Shown in pieces: positions 5,476 to 5,786 of a stretch of 5,786 nt of DNA; the stretch's first letter is position 1, and every line of letters starts with the position of its first letter. The notes under the pieces are model-generated. The model had not been told where the DNA came from. It saw only the letters and a list, made by a program, of their open reading frames with translations, and made no database searches. The stretch comes from Desulfuromonadaceae bacterium GWB2_53_15 (lineage in GTDB: Bacteria > Desulfobacterota > Desulfuromonadia > Geobacterales > Pseudopelobacteraceae). A program made the position numbers and the translations under genes. The stretch is taken from positions 1 through 5,786 of the forward strand of contig MHXL01000051.1 of the NCBI GenBank assembly GCA_001824455.1. Reading direction: 5' to 3'.

Positions 5476-5786
5476 TTATTTTGGTGCTGGTGCTACGGCC
5501 GTTTTCTTGCGCTGCTTCCGTTTGGTTTTATCAGCCAGCTTAAGTTTCTCTCCCATTGTCTTCAGGCGTTCATCCACCAGATGGTAAAGCGTCCCCTTGG
5601 GGAACTTACCGCTCTTGCCCCGCACACCGGCGGTCATTCCGGTCAGGATCTCGATGCCCTGCTCGATGGTCTCGACACTCCAGATATGGAACCTGCCTTC
5701 CCTGACAGCTTCCACCACCTCTTTATTCAGCATCAGATGCCGTTCGTTGGACTTGGGAATCATGACGCCTTGCTGCCCGCTCAGGC
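5476..5786 (-). CDS. Lon-like ATP-dependent protease, C-terminal end (cut by window edge)
   Basis: The open frame enters from the right edge with no start in view and ends at TAA (5476-5478), giving about 103 C-terminal codons. It reads LSGQQGVMIPKSNERHLMLN, then EVVEAVREGRFHIWSVETIEQGIEILTG, the conserved last part of the S16 peptidase domain in the AAA-family Lon-like proteases (the LonB/YcbZ-like group that carries an AAA domain). KSNERHLML matches the family's KSNVKHLML stretch. The catalytic Ser-Lys pair should lie upstream, outside the window. The stretch GKSGKFPKGTLYHLVDERL follows, and the protein ends in a strongly basic tail (KTKRKQRKK) and APAPK. An internal ATG at 5763 is not the true start, because the family similarity continues before it. 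Such proteins degrade misfolded cytoplasmic proteins. It is followed after 17 nt by the bacteriohemerythrin gene. Confidence 0.88.
   Translation of the reverse strand, partial: LSGQQGVMIPKSNERHLMLNKEVVEAVREGRFHIWSVETIEQGIEILTGMTAGVRGKSGKFPKGTLYHLVDERLKTMGEKLKLADKTKRKQRKKTAVAPAPK

Noticed and set aside
5051..5786. Possible chimeric or new oxygen-sensing protease
   Set aside because: The two frames are cleanly separated by a stop codon, a 17-nt gap and a fresh ribosome site; they are two separate proteins.

Overview
The window reads as ordinary chromosomal DNA of a Gram-negative bacterium. Geobacter or a close relative in the Desulfuromonadales is most likely. The pointers are the long (296-residue) PurC, a single-domain bacteriohemerythrin next to a Lon-like protease, a PpiD/SurA-type periplasmic foldase, and the general look of the proteins. 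This placement rests on protein resemblance recalled from memory, not on a search. I see no mobile element, CRISPR array, tRNA, rRNA or phage gene.

Layout from left to right. Positions 1-621 (minus) hold the first 207 codons of dapA, lysine/diaminopimelate synthesis, cut by the left edge. Positions 622-943 are intergenic: a strong minus-strand sigma70-type promoter (775-803) drives dapA through a leader of about 145 nt that contains a possible 19-codon reading frame, and a terminator hairpin (913-936) ends the next gene. Positions 944-1972 (minus) encode a 342-residue LOG-family (TIGR00730-type) Rossmann protein with extra N- and C-terminal segments. Positions 1973-2160 are a divergent promoter region. 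Positions 2161-3747 (plus) encode a membrane-anchored PpiD/SurA-like foldase that appears to lack the catalytic parvulin domain. Nine bases later purC (3757-4647, plus) encodes SAICAR synthetase, followed by a terminator. Positions 4799-4978 (plus) hold a 59-residue gene with its own promoter: an N-terminal Rho_N/SAP-like helical motif and a four-cysteine tail. A long bidirectional terminator (5008-5048) separates it from the convergent minus-strand pair: a bacteriohemerythrin (5051-5458) and, 17 nt upstream of it, the C-terminal end of a Lon-like ATP-dependent protease (5476-5786) that runs off the right edge.

Four transcription units can be drawn: dapA (minus), the LOG gene (minus), foldase-purC (plus), and the small Cys gene (plus). 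A fifth unit, lon-like protease-bacteriohemerythrin (minus), enters from the right. The genes are metabolic (lysine/cell wall, purine) and protein-quality-control functions, with no evident single pathway joining them. Nothing here looks like a new multi-gene system. The points most worth a second look are the parvulin-less foldase, the small Cys-tailed protein, the His/Cys-rich end of the LOG protein and the dapA leader.
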